DNA from: Udaeobacter sp025935755
GTDB lineage: Bacteria; Verrucomicrobiota; Verrucomicrobiia; Chthoniobacterales; UBA10450
Direction of reading: 5' to 3'
Assembly: GCA_036278715.1 (NCBI GenBank)
Contig: DASUKN010000076.1
Location: forward strand, 1-53,056
Length of the DNA: 53,056 nt
Made by a program: the position numbers and the translations under genes. Below, in pieces: positions 8,620 through 17,974 of the stretch. Position 1 is the stretch's first letter. Each line of letters begins with the position of its first letter. The notes under the pieces are model-generated. The model did not search any database. It was given only the letters and a program-made list of their open reading frames with translations, and was not told the DNA's origin.

Positions 8620-9753
8620 TTACTGTATTTTATCAATGTTGATGGTCGCGTTGTCCCCGGCCGCCAACGTAAGCGCCAGCCCGCTCACGACCAGCTGTAT
8701 GGTATCACCGGCGTTGGCTTGGAAGGTGACCTGATCAGTTAGGGGCAGCCCTGCGATGACCAAACTCGCAGTCGGCCCAACACCGGCCCCATTCACTTCT
8801 ACCCGAACACCACCCAGCAGCGAGAGGAGTGCCGTCCGCAGTGTATAGCTCACCCGATAAACACCGTCTGCATTGACGGTAAACGTTGTGTCATTGCTTT
8901 TGCTGATTGCTGTGCCAACGATAAGCGGCGTCTGATTAAACGACACCGCACCACCAACGCCAACGACGATGGTGCCATTGTTGTAATCAAATAAGATCGC
9001 CGCCAGACCGCCTGCGGGAATTCCCGCAATAAGCGCCTTGTGGTGAATCGACGGGTCGCCGATCCGGATCGTATCGGATTCGCCAGCTACACCGACGTTG
9101 CCGATATAGATGTTGTTACTCCCGGTCGTCGCCTCACTGCCAGCGCCGCAGCCCACCGCGATATTGTCGTCGCCGGTAGTATTCATAAGGAGGGCGCTTT
9201 CACCAATCGCAACGTTACAGTTACCGCTAACGTTGCTAAGAAGAGTGTCACTACCGAGTGCTGAGTTACTGTCTCCTGTGTCGTTGTTGTACAAGCTAAA
9301 ATAACCCATGCCCGTATTATCATTGCCGGTGCTGTTCCATACCATCGCACCTGCCCCGTTGGAGGTGTTCCTGGTCCCCGCCGTGTTCAGGATGAGCGAC
9401 GCGACGCCGCTGGCGGTATTCGCCACCCCCGTGTTGAGGGCGAGTGTTCCAGCGCCAAGGCCAGTATTATAATTGGCGCTTGTATTGCTGAACAGTGAAT
9501 ACCACCCAAATGCGCTGTTTCCGATCCCGTTAGTTAGGTTTTTAAGCGCATTCAGCCCCTCCGCTGTGGTAAATCCCGGATAGCCCCCGTCTGGTGGTGG
9601 ACTCACATCGGGTGCCGCAGACGCCGACGTCGTCCGTTGAGTCGTGTTATCTCCCGGAGAAGCCCGATCCGGTGATGCCACGATTGTTTGTGCGGCTAGC
9701 CCGAACCCTAGAGCGAATACCGCGGTTAGTGTAGTTAGTGTTTGAGGTTTCAT
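8620..9753 (-). CDS. Secreted repeat fibre protein with BclA-like C-terminal domain
   Basis: A 377-residue exported protein. Residues 1-27 form a signal peptide ending near AQTIVA. Residues 73-215 contain about eight imperfect 17-residue repeats of the form N-T/S-x-x-G-x-x-x-L-x-x-N-x-T-G-x-x, for instance NSALGSDTLLSNVSGNC and NVAIGESALLMNTTGDD; this spacing suggests a beta-solenoid. Residues 270-377 match the jelly-roll C-terminal domain of the exosporium protein BclA (VYRVSYTLRTALL, VEVNG, NAGDTIQLVVSGLAL), which forms trimers. The inferred product is a trimeric surface stalk with a globular tip. An AAAGGA ribosome-binding site precedes the ATG. The gene is divergent from apt. Function in adhesion is inferred. 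Confidence 0.75.
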   Translation of the reverse strand: MKPQTLTTLTAVFALGFGLAAQTIVASPDRASPGDNTTQRTTSASAAPDVSPPPDGGYPGFTTAEGLNALKNLTNGIGNSAFGWYSLFSNTSANYNTGLGAGTLALNTGVANTASGVASLILNTAGTRNTSNGAGAMVWNSTGNDNTGMGYFSLYNNDTGDSNSALGSDTLLSNVSGNCNVAIGESALLMNTTGDDNIAVGCGAGSEATTGSNNIYIGNVGVAGESDTIRIGDPSIHHKALIAGIPAGGLAAILFDYNNGTIVVGVGGAVSFNQTPLIVGTAISKSNDTTFTVNADGVYRVSYTLRTALLSLLGGVRVEVNGAGVGPTASLVIAGLPLTDQVTFQANAGDTIQLVVSGLALTLAAGDNATINIDKIQ

Positions 9754-9912
9754 TAGTTAAGGTCCTTTCTTGCTCCCTCTTCGTTTCTGCCGAGAACGCC
9801 GGATGGGCTGCTCCCGAAGAAAAAAGGAAAGAGGAAAAGACAGCCGCGGCGATGCAACGTTTCGAGAACGCCGCGATTGACGTTTCGAGCCTGTCCGCTA
9901 GCGTTCGCGCCA

Positions 9913-10443
9913 ATGGCCTCCGAAACGATTGAAAAACTCCGTGCTGCTGTTCGCGATGTACACGACTTTCCGAAGACGGGCATTGTGTTCAAAGACATCA
10001 CGCCGGTTTTGAATGATCCTGTCTTGTTCCGCGCTTCGATTGATTTGTTCGTCGAGCGATGCCGCGAGAAGCGTGTCGACAAGATCGTCGGCATTGATGC
10101 ACGCGGATTTCTGTTCGGATCGGCCGTGGCATACGAACTTGGCCTTGGCTTCGTTCCCATCCGGAAACGCGGCAAACTCCCCTACCGTACTGATACCGCG
10201 AAGTACTCGCTGGAGTACGGCGAAGCAGAAATGGAAATGCACACCGACGCCCTGAAAGATGGCGAGCGGGTGGTCCTGGTCGACGATTTGCTTGCCACTG
10301 GTGGAACTTCGGCAGCCGCCGCGGTTCTTATCCGAAACACCGGCGCGAATCTGCTCGAAGCGCAATTTTTGATTGAGCTGGAATTTCTCGAAGGCCGAAA
10401 ACGACTCCACCCGACGACGGTCACGTCGTTCCTCAAATACTGA
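9913..10443 (+). CDS. apt: Adenine phosphoribosyltransferase
   Basis: It salvages adenine by joining it to PRPP to give AMP. Family signatures are DFPKTGIVFKDITPVL near residue 18 and the PRPP-binding loop VVLVDDLLATGGTSAAA near residue 117. The frame opens earlier at 9877, but the ATG at 9913 (MASETIEKLRAAV) gives the standard start and a 176-residue product. glnD follows on the same strand after about 108 bases. Confidence 0.95.
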   Translation: MASETIEKLRAAVRDVHDFPKTGIVFKDITPVLNDPVLFRASIDLFVERCREKRVDKIVGIDARGFLFGSAVAYELGLGFVPIRKRGKLPYRTDTAKYSLEYGEAEMEMHTDALKDGERVVLVDDLLATGGTSAAAAVLIRNTGANLLEAQFLIELEFLEGRKRLHPTTVTSFLKY

Positions 10444-10551
10444 GCTGCCTCACGCGACGCCACGCGCGTGTATCGCCGCCGGATTTGCGGGCGTCGCAGG
10501 ATTTTGGCTTTTGGATTTGCGATTCTAAATTGCCCCACAACACCTGGATTA

Positions 10552-13317
10552 ATGAAAGCGTCTCGAGAGCTGGAGAAAGTTTTGGCACACGCCGAAACCC
10601 GCCTTGCGCCCACAGGTAGCCGACGCCCCACCGAAGTTCTCCCGCTCTATAAAAAATTTTTGAAGGTTGAAGAACACCGGCTGCGGCTGAGGCATCAGGC
10701 TGGCGGAGGCGGACGGGAAATTTGCACACTGCGCTCGGAATTGGTTGATGTTCTGTTGCGATACGTGTTTGGCGCCGCATCGTCCGCCGCGGCCCGGGGC
10801 AACGGCGATGCTGAAGTGCCCCTCGCGCTAATTGCCCTTGGCGGATATGGCCGCGGCGAGCTCAATCCGTTTAGCGACGTCGACGTTATGCTGTTGCACC
10901 AGCAGCGCGCAGAAGTTTCGCCGCACCTGGAGGAGATGGTAAACCAAATCCTTTATCTGTTGTGGGACAGCGGATTCAAAGTCGGACACTCCACGCGTTC
11001 GATCAAGGAAGCCATTGCGCAGGCCAACAATGACATGCACACAAAGACCGCCATGCTGGAGGCGCGGTTTCTCGCCGGTAACGCAAAGCTGGCGAAACAA
11101 TTCAGGAAACAATTTCGTTCGAAATGCGTCGCCGGATACGAGCGCGATTATGTGGAGCGACGGATGGACGATCAGATCGCCCGGCACAAAAAATTCGGAG
11201 ACAGCGTTTACATGCAAGAGCCGAACCTGAAGAGCGGCTGTGGCGGATTGCGCGATTATCAAAATCTGCTTTGGATCACCTACTTCAAGGAGGGTTCGCT
11301 AAGCACGAATCAACTCGTCGGAAAAGACTGGCTAAGTGAAAGCGACCAGCGCCGAATCGAGCGCGCATATGATTTTCTTCTGCGCCTGCGCACAGACTTG
11401 CACTACGCCACCGGGCGCGCCACCGACATACTGCACATGAATTTACAGGAACAAATCGCAACCCGCCTCGGCTATTCTCCGCGCAAAGGCCAGCTTCGTA
11501 GCGAAGCGTTAATGCGGGACTACTACAACCACACTCGAAATATCCTGCGGGTAACGGAACGGATAACGCAACAGTTCGTGAGCGGTCACGTGACGAGTAA
11601 AACCCGCGCTCTTTTCAGCTTTCTCCCGTTAACGCGGGGCCATAAGACTCCGGTCGGTGATTCTTTTTTTATTCGAACCAAGCAACTGTACCCGGCACGC
11701 CGCGATGTCTTTCGTGATGACCCCGAACAGATGATGCGCGCTTTTCAATTAGCACAGGAGCGTAACCTCGATTTCAGCCCGGAGCTGGAAGACTTACTGA
11801 GCAGAAGCCTGCGCCACGTCACTCGGACGTACCAATACGCGCGCGGACCGCGTGCAATTTTTATATCGATGTTGTCTCAGAAAGGCAGACTGGGCCGGAT
11901 CCTGCGAATGATGCACCGGGTCGACTTTCTTGGCCGATATATTCCTGAATTTGGCCAGCTCACCTGTCTTGTTCAGCACGAGTTCTTGCACAGGTATACG
12001 GCCGATGAGCACACACTGGTGTGCATCGACAAACTGGATGCATTGGCTACGACCGCCGACCCGAAGCTAATTCCTTATCGCAAATTGTTTGAACAACTCG
12101 CGGATCCGCTGGTTCTGTATCTCGCCCTTCTCCTCCACGACAGCGGCAAGGCTGTGGGTCGGCCGCACTCCGAAGCCAGCGCTCTGTTCGCGCAGCGCGT
12201 CGGCTCCCGCCTGCAATTGTCCTCGGAGCAGCGCAAATCCCTGATTCGCCTTGTCGACCATCACCTCACCCTCTCCATGATGGCGCAGCAACGGAACCTC
12301 GATGATCCGGCGACAGTCATGGAATTTGCCCAAACTGTAAAAGACCAGAAGAACCTCGACGCTCTGATGTTGCTAACTCTCGCTGATGGCCAGGGCACAA
12401 GCCCAGATTCGTGGTCGGACTGGAAGGAATCGCTGGTGTGGCAATTGTTTCACCAGACATCACGTTATCTCGCCGATCGAAAGTCCTACAACGAACAAAC
12501 CAGAATTGCGCGCGAGAGCTTGCGCGGATCCGTTGCCGCGAATCTTTCACCAGACTACGCGGAGGAAATCGAAGCGCATTTCGAATACATGCCGGATCAG
12601 TATTTCCGCGCGACTGGCGTGCCGGAAATAGTCGAGCACGTGAAGTTGTTCCGTTCGTTTCTGGAGAACGTTTCCAGTGCGAAGGAATTTTCCCTCGCTC
12701 CGGCGGTAAAATGGAAGATCGTGCCCGAGCAAGGCCACACGGTGATGACCTTCTGCACGTGGGACCGCGAACGGCTCCTCGCGAAAATAGCGGGCTCATT
12801 TTCAGTTGTGCCGTTGAACATTTTAAGCGCCGACGTGTTTCCGCGCAGCGATAACACCGTGCTTGGCGTTTTCCGCGTGTGCGACACGAAAGCGCAGCCC
12901 GTTTCCAATCAGCGCGATTTTGAACTGGTAGAGCAAACGTTACGTCGAGCACTGGAGGACGAGAGCTTCGATTTCGTCCCCTCCATCGAAAAAGCGAAGC
13001 GCTCGAGCCGTCGCGCCGCGCTGGGAATTGAATTTCCGACTCGCATCGCGATCGACAACAAAACGCATCCCACCTATACGCTGGTTGAATTCCAGGCCCC
13101 GGACCGGATTGGTCTGCTTTATGACGTGCTGAGTTGTCTGTTTCGCGAAAATGTGCTGGTGCCGCTATCTCGAATTAACACCCAGGCTGGAGCGGCTATC
13201 GACACATTGTACGCCATAGATGCGTCCAACCACGCGAAGATTACCGATTCGCAACGGATCCGAACCATTCAGCAACATTTGAAAGACACGATTCTGAGCG
13301 GCGCCGTAAAACCGTAG
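10552..13317 (+). CDS. glnD: Protein-PII uridylyltransferase / uridylyl-removing enzyme
   Basis: This is the bifunctional nitrogen sensor that adds UMP to PII proteins when glutamine is low and removes it when glutamine is high. Domains in order: nucleotidyltransferase with GGYGRGELNPFSDVDVMLL near residues 97-115; a helical PII-modifying region; an HD phosphohydrolase domain with LLLHDSGKA near 525 and DHHLTLS near 565; and two C-terminal ACT domains near 723-800 and 842-921. I chose the ATG at 10552 (MKASRELEKVL) over the GTG at 10468 because the extra residues are not family-like. At 921 residues it has normal length. No PII gene or ammonium transporter is in the window. Confidence 0.95.
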   Translation: MKASRELEKVLAHAETRLAPTGSRRPTEVLPLYKKFLKVEEHRLRLRHQAGGGGREICTLRSELVDVLLRYVFGAASSAAARGNGDAEVPLALIALGGYGRGELNPFSDVDVMLLHQQRAEVSPHLEEMVNQILYLLWDSGFKVGHSTRSIKEAIAQANNDMHTKTAMLEARFLAGNAKLAKQFRKQFRSKCVAGYERDYVERRMDDQIARHKKFGDSVYMQEPNLKSGCGGLRDYQNLLWITYFKEGSLSTNQLVGKDWLSESDQRRIERAYDFLLRLRTDLHYATGRATDILHMNLQEQIATRLGYSPRKGQLRSEALMRDYYNHTRNILRVTERITQQFVSGHVTSKTRALFSFLPLTRGHKTPVGDSFFIRTKQLYPARRDVFRDDPEQMMRAFQLAQERNLDFSPELEDLLSRSLRHVTRTYQYARGPRAIFISMLSQKGRLGRILRMMHRVDFLGRYIPEFGQLTCLVQHEFLHRYTADEHTLVCIDKLDALATTADPKLIPYRKLFEQLADPLVLYLALLLHDSGKAVGRPHSEASALFAQRVGSRLQLSSEQRKSLIRLVDHHLTLSMMAQQRNLDDPATVMEFAQTVKDQKNLDALMLLTLADGQGTSPDSWSDWKESLVWQLFHQTSRYLADRKSYNEQTRIARESLRGSVAANLSPDYAEEIEAHFEYMPDQYFRATGVPEIVEHVKLFRSFLENVSSAKEFSLAPAVKWKIVPEQGHTVMTFCTWDRERLLAKIAGSFSVVPLNILSADVFPRSDNTVLGVFRVCDTKAQPVSNQRDFELVEQTLRRALEDESFDFVPSIEKAKRSSRRAALGIEFPTRIAIDNKTHPTYTLVEFQAPDRIGLLYDVLSCLFRENVLVPLSRINTQAGAAIDTLYAIDASNHAKITDSQRIRTIQQHLKDTILSGAVKP

Positions 13318-13364
13318 AGAAAACACGAGCGTTCTTCTACTGTGCTGCGAATTCTTTTGACTTC

Positions 13365-14114
13365 ATGAACGCTTTGATTCTTGCTGCCGGCTACGCAACC
13401 CGCCTTTACCCACTTACACTGAACAAAGCGAAACCGTTGCTTGTCGTCGGCGGCAAGCCGATCATCGAATGGCTGGTCGACAATCTCTCCGGCATTCCCG
13501 ACTTGGAAACGATTTACATCGTGACCAACGACAAATTCGCTGCGGACTTCCAGGCTTGGAGTCAAAGCTATCAAATGCGTCATCCTGAGTTCAGGTTCAA
13601 GATCGTAAACGACGGTTCGAAGAGCGATGACGATAAACTGGGCGCAATCGGGGACATCAATTTCGTCGTCACCCATGAGAATCTTTCAGACAGGGGCCTG
13701 TTGATAGCGGCCGGCGATAATTTGTTCACCACTCCACTGGCAGATTTCGTGGCCTATGCGCGGAACACGGAGGTCACCGTCGCCGTTTTCGATGTTGGCG
13801 ACTCCGAAGCGATCAAGAAGTATGGCAACGTGGCCGTTGATGCGGAAGGAATCATCACCCGGTTCGAGGAAAAACCAAAAAAGCCCGAGGGAACACTCGC
13901 CGCGATCGCGTTATACTATTACTCGCCCGCAGTTCTGTCGCTGTTGAAAACCTATCTGGACGCGGGAAATAATGCAGATCAACCCGGCCGTTTTGTGCAG
14001 TGGCTATACAGCCGTAAGCCGGTGAAGACGTTCGAGATCAAAGGCCAATGGCTCGATATCGGCAGCAAAGAAACGCTCGAGAACGCGGACAAAGTCCTGA
14101 GTACGCAGCGTTAA
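13365..14114 (+). CDS. Sugar-phosphate nucleotidyltransferase
   Basis: A 249-residue NTP_transferase-family enzyme that would activate a sugar 1-phosphate to an NDP-sugar. The nucleotide-binding signature LAAGYATRLYPLTLNKAKPL is at residues 5-24. A catalytic acidic site follows in LLIAAGDNLFTTPL near residue 112. The C-terminal tail KGQWLDIGSKETLENADKVL is typical of RmlA- and GlmU-like transferases lacking the acyltransferase domain. The exact sugar cannot be read from sequence. Downstream gene is convergent. Confidence 0.85.
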   Translation: MNALILAAGYATRLYPLTLNKAKPLLVVGGKPIIEWLVDNLSGIPDLETIYIVTNDKFAADFQAWSQSYQMRHPEFRFKIVNDGSKSDDDKLGAIGDINFVVTHENLSDRGLLIAAGDNLFTTPLADFVAYARNTEVTVAVFDVGDSEAIKKYGNVAVDAEGIITRFEEKPKKPEGTLAAIALYYYSPAVLSLLKTYLDAGNNADQPGRFVQWLYSRKPVKTFEIKGQWLDIGSKETLENADKVLSTQR

Positions 14115-14167
14115 AACGTGAATCGTGAATCGTTTCACACCGATGTAACAATGTAACGATCACGGAC

Positions 14168-14587
14168 CTACTTCAGCCTTCCTTCATCAAACTCAATCAG
14201 ATCGAAATAAGTCCGGATATCTTTGCGGCCGTCGCCGCCGGCTTCTTTGAGAAAATGCAAAAAGCGCGCCTTTTTTGCAGCGGTATCCGGATGGCGTGAA
14301 ATCATGGCCTCGTTCCATTCTTCGATCGCTTCTGGCATATGTTGCTCTCCATTTTTCTGCACCCAGGCGAGAATTGCCTGGTCATCATCGAACTTGTTGG
14401 CGATCTCTTCAAACGCGTCACCGTCGATCTTCAGAAATGCGAGTAAATGTTTGTCGAACCCGACAGTTTTATAGTTGTAACCGTCAAGCAAACCTTTGCG
14501 GTGCAGCCGCGCCTTGTCGATCAGACGCGGCAGGTGCACGTAGCCGCCGAGTCTCTGGTAAGGACTGCGTGGATGCAGTCTACGCAT
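14168..14587 (-). CDS. DUF5069 family protein
   Basis: A 139-residue cytoplasmic protein with the DUF5069 opening: RSPYQRLGGYVHLPRLIDKA. Its middle carries the LLAFLKIDGDAFEEIA segment. The family is frequent in Verrucomicrobiota and Planctomycetota and has no assigned biochemical role. It follows the zinc-ribbon bactofilin gene by 15 bases on the same strand, so the two may be co-transcribed. Confidence 0.8.
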   Translation of the reverse strand: MRRLHPRSPYQRLGGYVHLPRLIDKARLHRKGLLDGYNYKTVGFDKHLLAFLKIDGDAFEEIANKFDDDQAILAWVQKNGEQHMPEAIEEWNEAMISRHPDTAAKKARFLHFLKEAGGDGRKDIRTYFDLIEFDEGRLK

Positions 14588-14602
14588 GGGGATGGATGAT
14601 CG

Positions 14603-15445
14603 CTACGTTGCCGGCAACGGCCGCGCTACTGCATCCTGAAAACCTGGCTCGGTTCGACGCAAAGCGGGCGCCTGTTGCTGCGAAATCAGTTCTGCCTGTG
14701 CCAAGTTCGCCTGGCCGATGGCGAGTTGGCCGGAAAAGATTCCGCCTTTCTCAACGCTGATCGCCCTCGCAGTGACGTCAGCCTCCAGGCAACCTTTTCT
14801 ATAAACTGTCACTGATTGCGCAATGATCTCTCCGGACATCCTGCCTTTAATCTCGATCTGCTCCGCCCGGATCGTCCGGAAACAGTGAACGTCGGCCTTC
14901 CGATCCACGACCACCAGCCGGGCACTGATCCGGCCCGGCATTTTCCCCGAGTAGTTAATTGTGGCCGTATCGCATTGGAGATTGCCGCGGAGCCTGCCTT
15001 CGATCAAAGCGGATTGGCACACCACACTGCTGCTACCAAGATCGCCTTTGCCGGAAAGATATACGTTACCGCGGGTGCGAATGCTTCGACTGAAGCCACT
15101 AGTGATTTTGTAATCACGCAAGTCAATGTGTGCGCTGCAGGACGGACAGATTGTAGACGTCGCTGCGCCAGAAACCTGCTGTTTGCGTTTACATTCGAAA
15201 CACTCGATAACGCAATTGGTTTGCCGTTTCCAAAAATCCTCGAGCTTTCCGAAGATAGATGAGGAAGTCTCCGGCGCGGGCGGTTCTTCAGCCGTCCGCA
15301 GCTTCAGGCCAGGCTTCGGTGCAAATGGAGTAAAAGAGCGGCCGCACTGGCGGCAAATCGAACTCTTAGCCGCCGCATATTCCATCTGCTTGAAGCCGCA
15401 GTGCGGACATTCCGCACTGACTTTTGCAGGCGATGGACTGGACAC
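14603..15445 (-). CDS. Bactofilin with N-terminal zinc ribbons
   Basis: A 280-residue protein. Two zinc-ribbon-like CxxC pairs are visible at the N-terminus: CPHC at about 13-16 and CRQC at about 32-35. A second set, CFEC and CPSC, lies at about 78-81 and 98-101. Residues 115-245 are a bactofilin (polymer-forming cytoskeletal) right-handed beta-helix. The start codon is GTG; no better start is available before the first cysteines. The next gene upstream, 24 bases away on the same strand, is a plain bactofilin. The two may form a mixed polymer, with this one binding a partner or nucleic acid through the zinc ribbons; that role is inferred. Confidence 0.8.
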   Translation of the reverse strand: MSSPSPAKVSAECPHCGFKQMEYAAAKSSICRQCGRSFTPFAPKPGLKLRTAEEPPAPETSSSIFGKLEDFWKRQTNCVIECFECKRKQQVSGAATSTICPSCSAHIDLRDYKITSGFSRSIRTRGNVYLSGKGDLGSSSVVCQSALIEGRLRGNLQCDTATINYSGKMPGRISARLVVVDRKADVHCFRTIRAEQIEIKGRMSGEIIAQSVTVYRKGCLEADVTARAISVEKGGIFSGQLAIGQANLAQAELISQQQAPALRRTEPGFQDAVARPLPAT

Positions 15446-15469
15446 CGTGTACTTGCCGAGACCTTTCTT

Positions 15470-16051
15470 TTACGCTCGCACTCCGAAGGCCGCTTTGATC
15501 GGCTCGCTGGACCGCACAACTTCAGGGCGCGGCGCAGACTTTGCAGAAACGGCTCCGGTGGTGACTTCCGATTTCCCGATAAAGGTTGCCCCTTCTTCAA
15601 TCACAAGACGCGCCGCTTTGAGATCTCCCTGCAACACGCATTTGGATTTCAGCTCGCAGCGCTCGGCAACAGTGATATTGCCATGCACCTTGCCATAGAC
15701 AGTGATCGATTTGGTTTTGACCTCACCCCGAATTTCAGCGTTTTCACCGACTGTCAAAACGCCGTCTGAGTTGATGTCACCTTCGACTTTGCCGTCGATG
15801 AGCAGTTCTTTCTGGAACTTGATCGAGCCTTTGATTTCGACATCGCTCGAGAGGATGTCTTTGCCTCCGTGGTCTGCCATAGGATTGGGTTTTGGATTTG
15901 GATTATCGATTATGGTTGGTTTTGGTGCTGGCTCTTCGCGGGTCGCAAAATGCTGGGTTTCGTCTGGAACCCGATTGCGCGGTTCTTCTCGAATTGGGGG
16001 GGCCGGCTTTTGCGGGACGAATCTTTTGAGCATCTGGTAGTAATGTGACAC
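15470..16051 (-). CDS. Bactofilin (polymer-forming cytoskeletal protein)
   Basis: A 193-residue protein with a disordered Pro-rich N-terminus (to residue 60), then the DUF583/bactofilin core: ILSSDVEIKGSIKFQKELLI and following beta-helix turns such as GKVHGNITVAERCELKSKC. Bactofilins polymerise without nucleotide and act in cell shape, stalks and polarity. The frame starts with GTG at 16051; an ATG at 16033 is an alternative. Directly upstream of the zinc-ribbon bactofilin, so probably one operon. Confidence 0.85.
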   Translation of the reverse strand: MSHYYQMLKRFVPQKPAPPIREEPRNRVPDETQHFATREEPAPKPTIIDNPNPKPNPMADHGGKDILSSDVEIKGSIKFQKELLIDGKVEGDINSDGVLTVGENAEIRGEVKTKSITVYGKVHGNITVAERCELKSKCVLQGDLKAARLVIEEGATFIGKSEVTTGAVSAKSAPRPEVVRSSEPIKAAFGVRA

Positions 16052-16085
16052 TCACCGATGCCTGTCAACGGATTCTCTTTTGTGA

Positions 16086-16109
16086 GTGAAAAGTTTTTTT
16101 ACTTTTCAC
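16086..16109. repeat. Hairpin overlapping the STT3-like stop codon
   Basis: Perfect 9-base arms GTGAAAAGT (16086-16094) and ACTTTTCAC (16101-16109) enclose a loop of six T on the plus strand. The minus-strand stop codon of the STT3-like gene lies inside one arm. It could end transcription or shield the message end, but there is no T-tract after the hairpin. Confidence 0.4.
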
Positions 16110-17782
16110 CGCTCTCTGATCACTCGGTAGAGTTTTCCTATTCGGTTTTGCGCAAAAAACCGCAGGAACAGCGGTGCCTGGCTGGGTGTTCGATCTAAAA
16201 CGCGACACAGCGATTCACCAGGAACTGGCTCCTTCAGAATACTCGCGGAGTTTTGTGCGACGCGCTCGAAATCGTAGGCGAAAACCCACGCGACGTGGTC
16301 TTTCTCCAGAATCTCGCGCGCCTTTTCCAAATCCTGTGAAAGAAAAAATCGCGCGCTATCCTCAATCCCGTTGAGACTTTCATGTGAACTTCCTGCGACT
16401 CCCGGTTGCCCGGACCAATAGGCAATCGACGGCGATAACCACCACGGTGCGAGAAACGGACGAACCGAAGGCGAGCGCAAATGGAGCGCGAGATCTCGAA
16501 GTTGCGTCGATTCAATCCGCCTTTCCATACGTTTTGCCAGTTGCCCCTCATCCGGCCAGAGCCGTGCATCCCAGTCCTGCAAAATCGGAAACAGCGACAA
16601 CACAAAGGCAATCCAGACCGCGGCGCGTGATTGGATCGGCGCAAGCAGTGACGGAAGCGCGAGCACATAAAGCAGAACAAAAAAATATCCCCAGCGCGCC
16701 TGCCAGATCGTGAGGAGATACGTGGTAATTAAAAGCGCAAACAGAGGTGAGGCATGCACGCCGTGCGCGCCGCCTGTTCGCATTCTTGCGCTGATCCACA
16801 TCAGAACAGGCGCGATCACCAGGAGGTACCCGCACCAGTGCAGCCACACTGGATTCAGGGGTGACACATTTGCGAGTTCGCCGATTGTGCTCGCCCATTG
16901 TCTGAAGTGACTGTTGGGCTGAAGAACGGCGAACGACGGGACACGCCGTTCGATCGCCAAGGCGATCGCGATTACCACTACGAACGCGATCCAACCTGCT
17001 CGACGCTCCGGCGCAACAATCGAGCGGCGATTCAGCACAAGCGTTGTCGCCATCAGCAGCACAAAGAGCACAATCGGCTCGTAAGCTGAAACCCAGATCG
17101 CCATCCCCCACGCCAGCGCAGCCGTGACAGACCATGCGCGCAGACTCGTTGGTATACGTGATTCACGTATAGCATCGCTGGTCTCGCAAGGAGCGCCGCC
17201 TTCCAGTCCGCCGTGCAGATTAGACCTCCTTGGCCAACTATTCGCCTGCAGGTCTTGGAAACTCCATTCGGCACAAATCCCTACCGTCACCAGCAGGAGC
17301 AGCAGTGATTGATGATCCGGCCTGCCAAGTTCCGTTCCATGCACAAGCATCGGGCTGATCGCATACAAAATCAGCATGAGCCAGCGGTACCGGAACTTCA
17401 TCCGTCGCGACCACCACCATAGAAACCATCCTCCCAGCAATGCAACCAACGGCGACACAAAGGCGCCGGCAAAATCGAGCGCATGTTCCGTGAACGGACT
17501 TAACAAAAACGACAACGCCGCGACCAGATAATCCAGCGGTGCGGTCGTATGTGGCGTGGTGCCCTCTGGAAAATCCTCAAACGCATGGTGCCGGATGATG
17601 ATACCCGGTTTTTCTCGCACGATTTCCGCGCGCGCCATCCGCGCATAGCAATCGGCATCGGTGAAATAAACGTTACCCGCGACGAACACATCCTGATAAT
17701 TCGCACAACGCGTCACCAGGATGAGGACGGTGAGGACAGCAACCTCAAAAATGATCAACGCAAAACGTCCAACGCGTCGCAC
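16106..17782 (-). CDS. STT3/PglB-like GT-C membrane protein
   Basis: A 558-residue protein with about 11-13 hydrophobic helices. The first outer loop has an acidic motif in FTDADCYARMARAEIV near residue 41, as in oligosaccharyltransferase STT3/PglB. A later loop has GTELGRPDHQ near residue 152, matching the GRPDHH-type motif of that fold. The long soluble C-terminal catalytic domain with WWDYG of true PglB is not obvious; the tail is about 120 residues. It may transfer a lipid-linked sugar to a protein or glycan. GTG start at 17782. No glycan operon is adjacent. STT3-like fold likely; the reaction is inferred. Confidence 0.6.
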   Translation of the reverse strand: MRRVGRFALIIFEVAVLTVLILVTRCANYQDVFVAGNVYFTDADCYARMARAEIVREKPGIIIRHHAFEDFPEGTTPHTTAPLDYLVAALSFLLSPFTEHALDFAGAFVSPLVALLGGWFLWWWSRRMKFRYRWLMLILYAISPMLVHGTELGRPDHQSLLLLLVTVGICAEWSFQDLQANSWPRRSNLHGGLEGGAPCETSDAIRESRIPTSLRAWSVTAALAWGMAIWVSAYEPIVLFVLLMATTLVLNRRSIVAPERRAGWIAFVVVIAIALAIERRVPSFAVLQPNSHFRQWASTIGELANVSPLNPVWLHWCGYLLVIAPVLMWISARMRTGGAHGVHASPLFALLITTYLLTIWQARWGYFFVLLYVLALPSLLAPIQSRAAVWIAFVLSLFPILQDWDARLWPDEGQLAKRMERRIESTQLRDLALHLRSPSVRPFLAPWWLSPSIAYWSGQPGVAGSSHESLNGIEDSARFFLSQDLEKAREILEKDHVAWVFAYDFERVAQNSASILKEPVPGESLCRVLDRTPSQAPLFLRFFAQNRIGKLYRVIRER

Positions 17783-17827
17783 AAGACCGACAATTGCAAA
17801 TCGGCGATCGAAAATCGAAAATTAAAA

Positions 17828-17900
<73 letters not shown>

Positions 17901-17947
17901 AATTTACGAGGGAAAGAGGCAATCTTGCTCTCGCCCAAGAGCAACTT

Positions 17948-17970
17948 TTTGATACTGGCATTTGATACTG
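17948..17970. repeat. Direct repeat next to the integrase remnant
   Basis: TTTGATACTG occurs at 17948-17957 and again at 17961-17970, 13 bases apart, between the tRNA and the integrase-like fragment. It could be arm-type integrase sites or an old junction. No match to the tRNA 3' end is visible, so I do not call it an att site. Confidence 0.35.
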
Positions 17971-17974
17971 TCCC

